In this document: piece by piece, positions 10,699 through 11,842 of the stretch | How the letters are laid out: every line of letters starts with the position of its first letter | How positions within the stretch are numbered: the stretch's first letter is position 1 | Assembly (NCBI GenBank): GCA_002403295.1 | Contig: DHHN01000193.1 | Location: 6,145 to 17,986, forward strand | Direction: 5' to 3' | From: a bacterium UBP1_UBA4771 | Lineage (GTDB): Bacteria > Krumholzibacteriota > Krumholzibacteriia > Krumholzibacteriales > Krumholzibacteriaceae | Length of the DNA stretch: 11,842 bases | Translations under genes and position numbers: made by a program | Notes under the pieces: model-generated | What the model saw: only the letters and a program-made list of their open reading frames with translations | Database searches by the model: none | What the model was told of the DNA's origin: nothing

Positions 10699-11842
10699 TC
10701 AGGCGCTGAACATTCTCAGCTCCTCGAGCCGCCGCGGGATGTCGACCGCGTGTGCGCAGCGCGCCTCGCAGTCGCCGCACGAGCGGCAGGCCTCGACGCC
10801 GCGTCCCGGCTCGATCGCGTCGAGCGCCTCGCGCGCCGCGAGGAGGTTCCCGTACTGCGCGGCGTACATGTGCGTGCGCACGAGCGTCGGCACGTCCGCG
10901 CCGCGCGGGCAGCTCGCGAGGCACGCGCCGCACTGGCGGCAGAAGCCCATGCCGAGCTTCACCTTCTTGTCGGCGAGGAAGCGCTTCTCGTCGGCGGTGA
11001 GCGCGAGGTCGCGGGCGACCGAGAAATCGAGCTCGAGCTGCTCGCGGGTCGTAAACCCGGGGATGACGGTCGTGACGCGCTCGTCTCGAAGGGCCCACTT
11101 GAAGCACGCCCTCGTGATCGTCTCGCGGCTCCATTTCGCGCGGGTGTCGTCGTTCGGCAGGCGGTCGCCGCCGGCGAGGGTCTTCATCCCGATGACGCCG
11201 ACGCCCTTTGCGGCGGCGTTGCGGAGGGCCCCTTCGAGTTTCTTATCGTCCGCCATGGTGAAGTTGTAGGAGGCGAGCACGACGTCGAAGAATCCTCCGC
11301 GCGCCGCTTCTTCCAGCACGTCCGCCATGTTCGTGTGGGTCGAGACGCCGACGAACCTGGCCCTGCCGGACCGTCGAAACTCCTCGAGCGCCTCGATCGC
11401 CCCCGGCTCGTTCATATCCTCCGGCGAGGAGACGTCGTGGATGTAGAGCATATCGACGTAATCGGTGGCGAGGCGCCGGAGGCTTCCCTCGAACGCGGCG
11501 AGGAGCTTCTTCTTCGAGTCCGCGGCCGAAAGACCCCGCCGCTGCTGGCGCGTGTGCCCCTTCGTGGCGATCGTGACCTCGCCGCGCGCGCCGAGCTCGC
11601 GGATGACGGAGCCGACCATCGTTTCGTTGCGGCCGAATTGATAGTTGGCGGCCGTGTCGAAATGCCGCACCCCGAGATCGTAGGCCGCTCTCACGAGCCC
11701 CGGCATGTCGGCGTTCATGACGCCCATGCTCACGACGGGGAGCTCGATCCCCGTCGCGCCGAGCGTCCGGCGAACGATCTCGCCCGCGGGCGCGCCCCCC
11801 GAAACGCGGGGCCGCGCCCCCGTGGCCGCGGCGCCGAAAAGG
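10699..11842 (-). CDS. Aldo/keto reductase with two C-terminal 4Fe-4S motifs (5' partial)
   Basis: The frame is open to the right edge, so the N-terminus is missing; about 380 codons are visible. The visible start, LFGAAATGARPRVSGG, reads like the hydrophobic end and cleavage zone of a Tat signal peptide, and VRRTLGATGIELPVVSMG begins the enzyme; a GTG at 11733 is therefore not the start. The barrel has the aldo/keto reductase tetrad: aspartate in HFDTAANYQFGRNE with its tyrosine, lysine in IATKGH, histidine in LYIHD. The last 80 residues carry CRQCGACLASCP and CRSCGDCEARC, two C-x2-C-x2-C-x3-C motifs expected to hold 4Fe-4S clusters. Such fusions are common in anaerobes and may be coupled to ferredoxin-type electron flow. 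Substrate unknown. The family is certain; export is inferred from the fragment only. Confidence 0.92.
   Translation of the reverse strand, partial: LFGAAATGARPRVSGGAPAGEIVRRTLGATGIELPVVSMGVMNADMPGLVRAAYDLGVRHFDTAANYQFGRNETMVGSVIRELGARGEVTIATKGHTRQQRRGLSAADSKKKLLAAFEGSLRRLATDYVDMLYIHDVSSPEDMNEPGAIEALEEFRRSGRARFVGVSTHTNMADVLEEAARGGFFDVVLASYNFTMADDKKLEGALRNAAAKGVGVIGMKTLAGGDRLPNDDTRAKWSRETITRACFKWALRDERVTTVIPGFTTREQLELDFSVARDLALTADEKRFLADKKVKLGMGFCRQCGACLASCPRGADVPTLVRTHMYAAQYGNLLAAREALDAIEPGRGVEACRSCGDCEARCAHAVDIPRRLEELRMFSA

Overview
The window is GC-rich bacterial DNA (by hand count about 58% GC over 661-780 and 80% over 3781-3840) with tightly packed genes, Shine-Dalgarno sites and sigma70-like extended -10 promoters. 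A PerR-type regulator beside diiron ferritin-like proteins and rubredoxins points to an anaerobe or microaerophile that detoxifies peroxide and oxygen by the rubrerythrin route. Secreted S9 peptidases and Fe-S aldo/keto reductases with a probable Tat signal are frequent in poorly cultured soil, sediment and deep-branching lineages. I cannot name the phylum from sequence alone. I see no tRNA, rRNA, CRISPR array, insertion sequence or phage gene.

Layout. 1-528 (+): 3' part of an endonuclease III-like DNA glycosylase. 529-664: promoter, inverted repeat and leader hairpin. 665-3145 (+): a compact redox operon: Fur/PerR regulator, rubredoxin-flavin reductase fusion, ferritin-like diiron protein, 40-residue mini-rubredoxin, classical rubredoxin, and a second ferritin-like diiron protein. 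3160-4755 (+): a GT-C membrane glycosyltransferase starting 14 bases after the operon. 4756-5032: AT-rich regulatory gap. 5033-6361 (+): GAF protein with a degenerate histidine-kinase-like C-terminus, then a strong terminator. 6434-7075 (-): secreted cyclophilin. 7076-7363: divergent intergenic region. 7364-8248 (+): PhzF-family protein. 8249-8482: PhzF terminator-like structure and a candidate small RNA with its own promoter and terminator. 8483-10564 (-): secreted S9 prolyl-oligopeptidase-type peptidase. 10699-11842 (-): aldo/keto reductase with two 4Fe-4S motifs, running off the right edge.

How the genes fit together. The redox operon reads as one electron chain: a reduced nicotinamide or other donor passes electrons to an FMN flavin reductase, then through its fused rubredoxin and two free rubredoxins to two diiron peroxidase-like proteins. 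The whole is probably controlled by the PerR-like protein encoded first. The rubrerythrin is effectively split: neither diiron protein carries its own rubredoxin tail, while a tail-like domain exists as a separate 40-residue gene. The right half is a set of envelope or housekeeping genes with no clear functional tie to one another. The most unusual items are the split redox module, the perfect inverted repeat around the perR -10 element, the pseudokinase-like GAF protein and the candidate small RNA at about 8373-8460.
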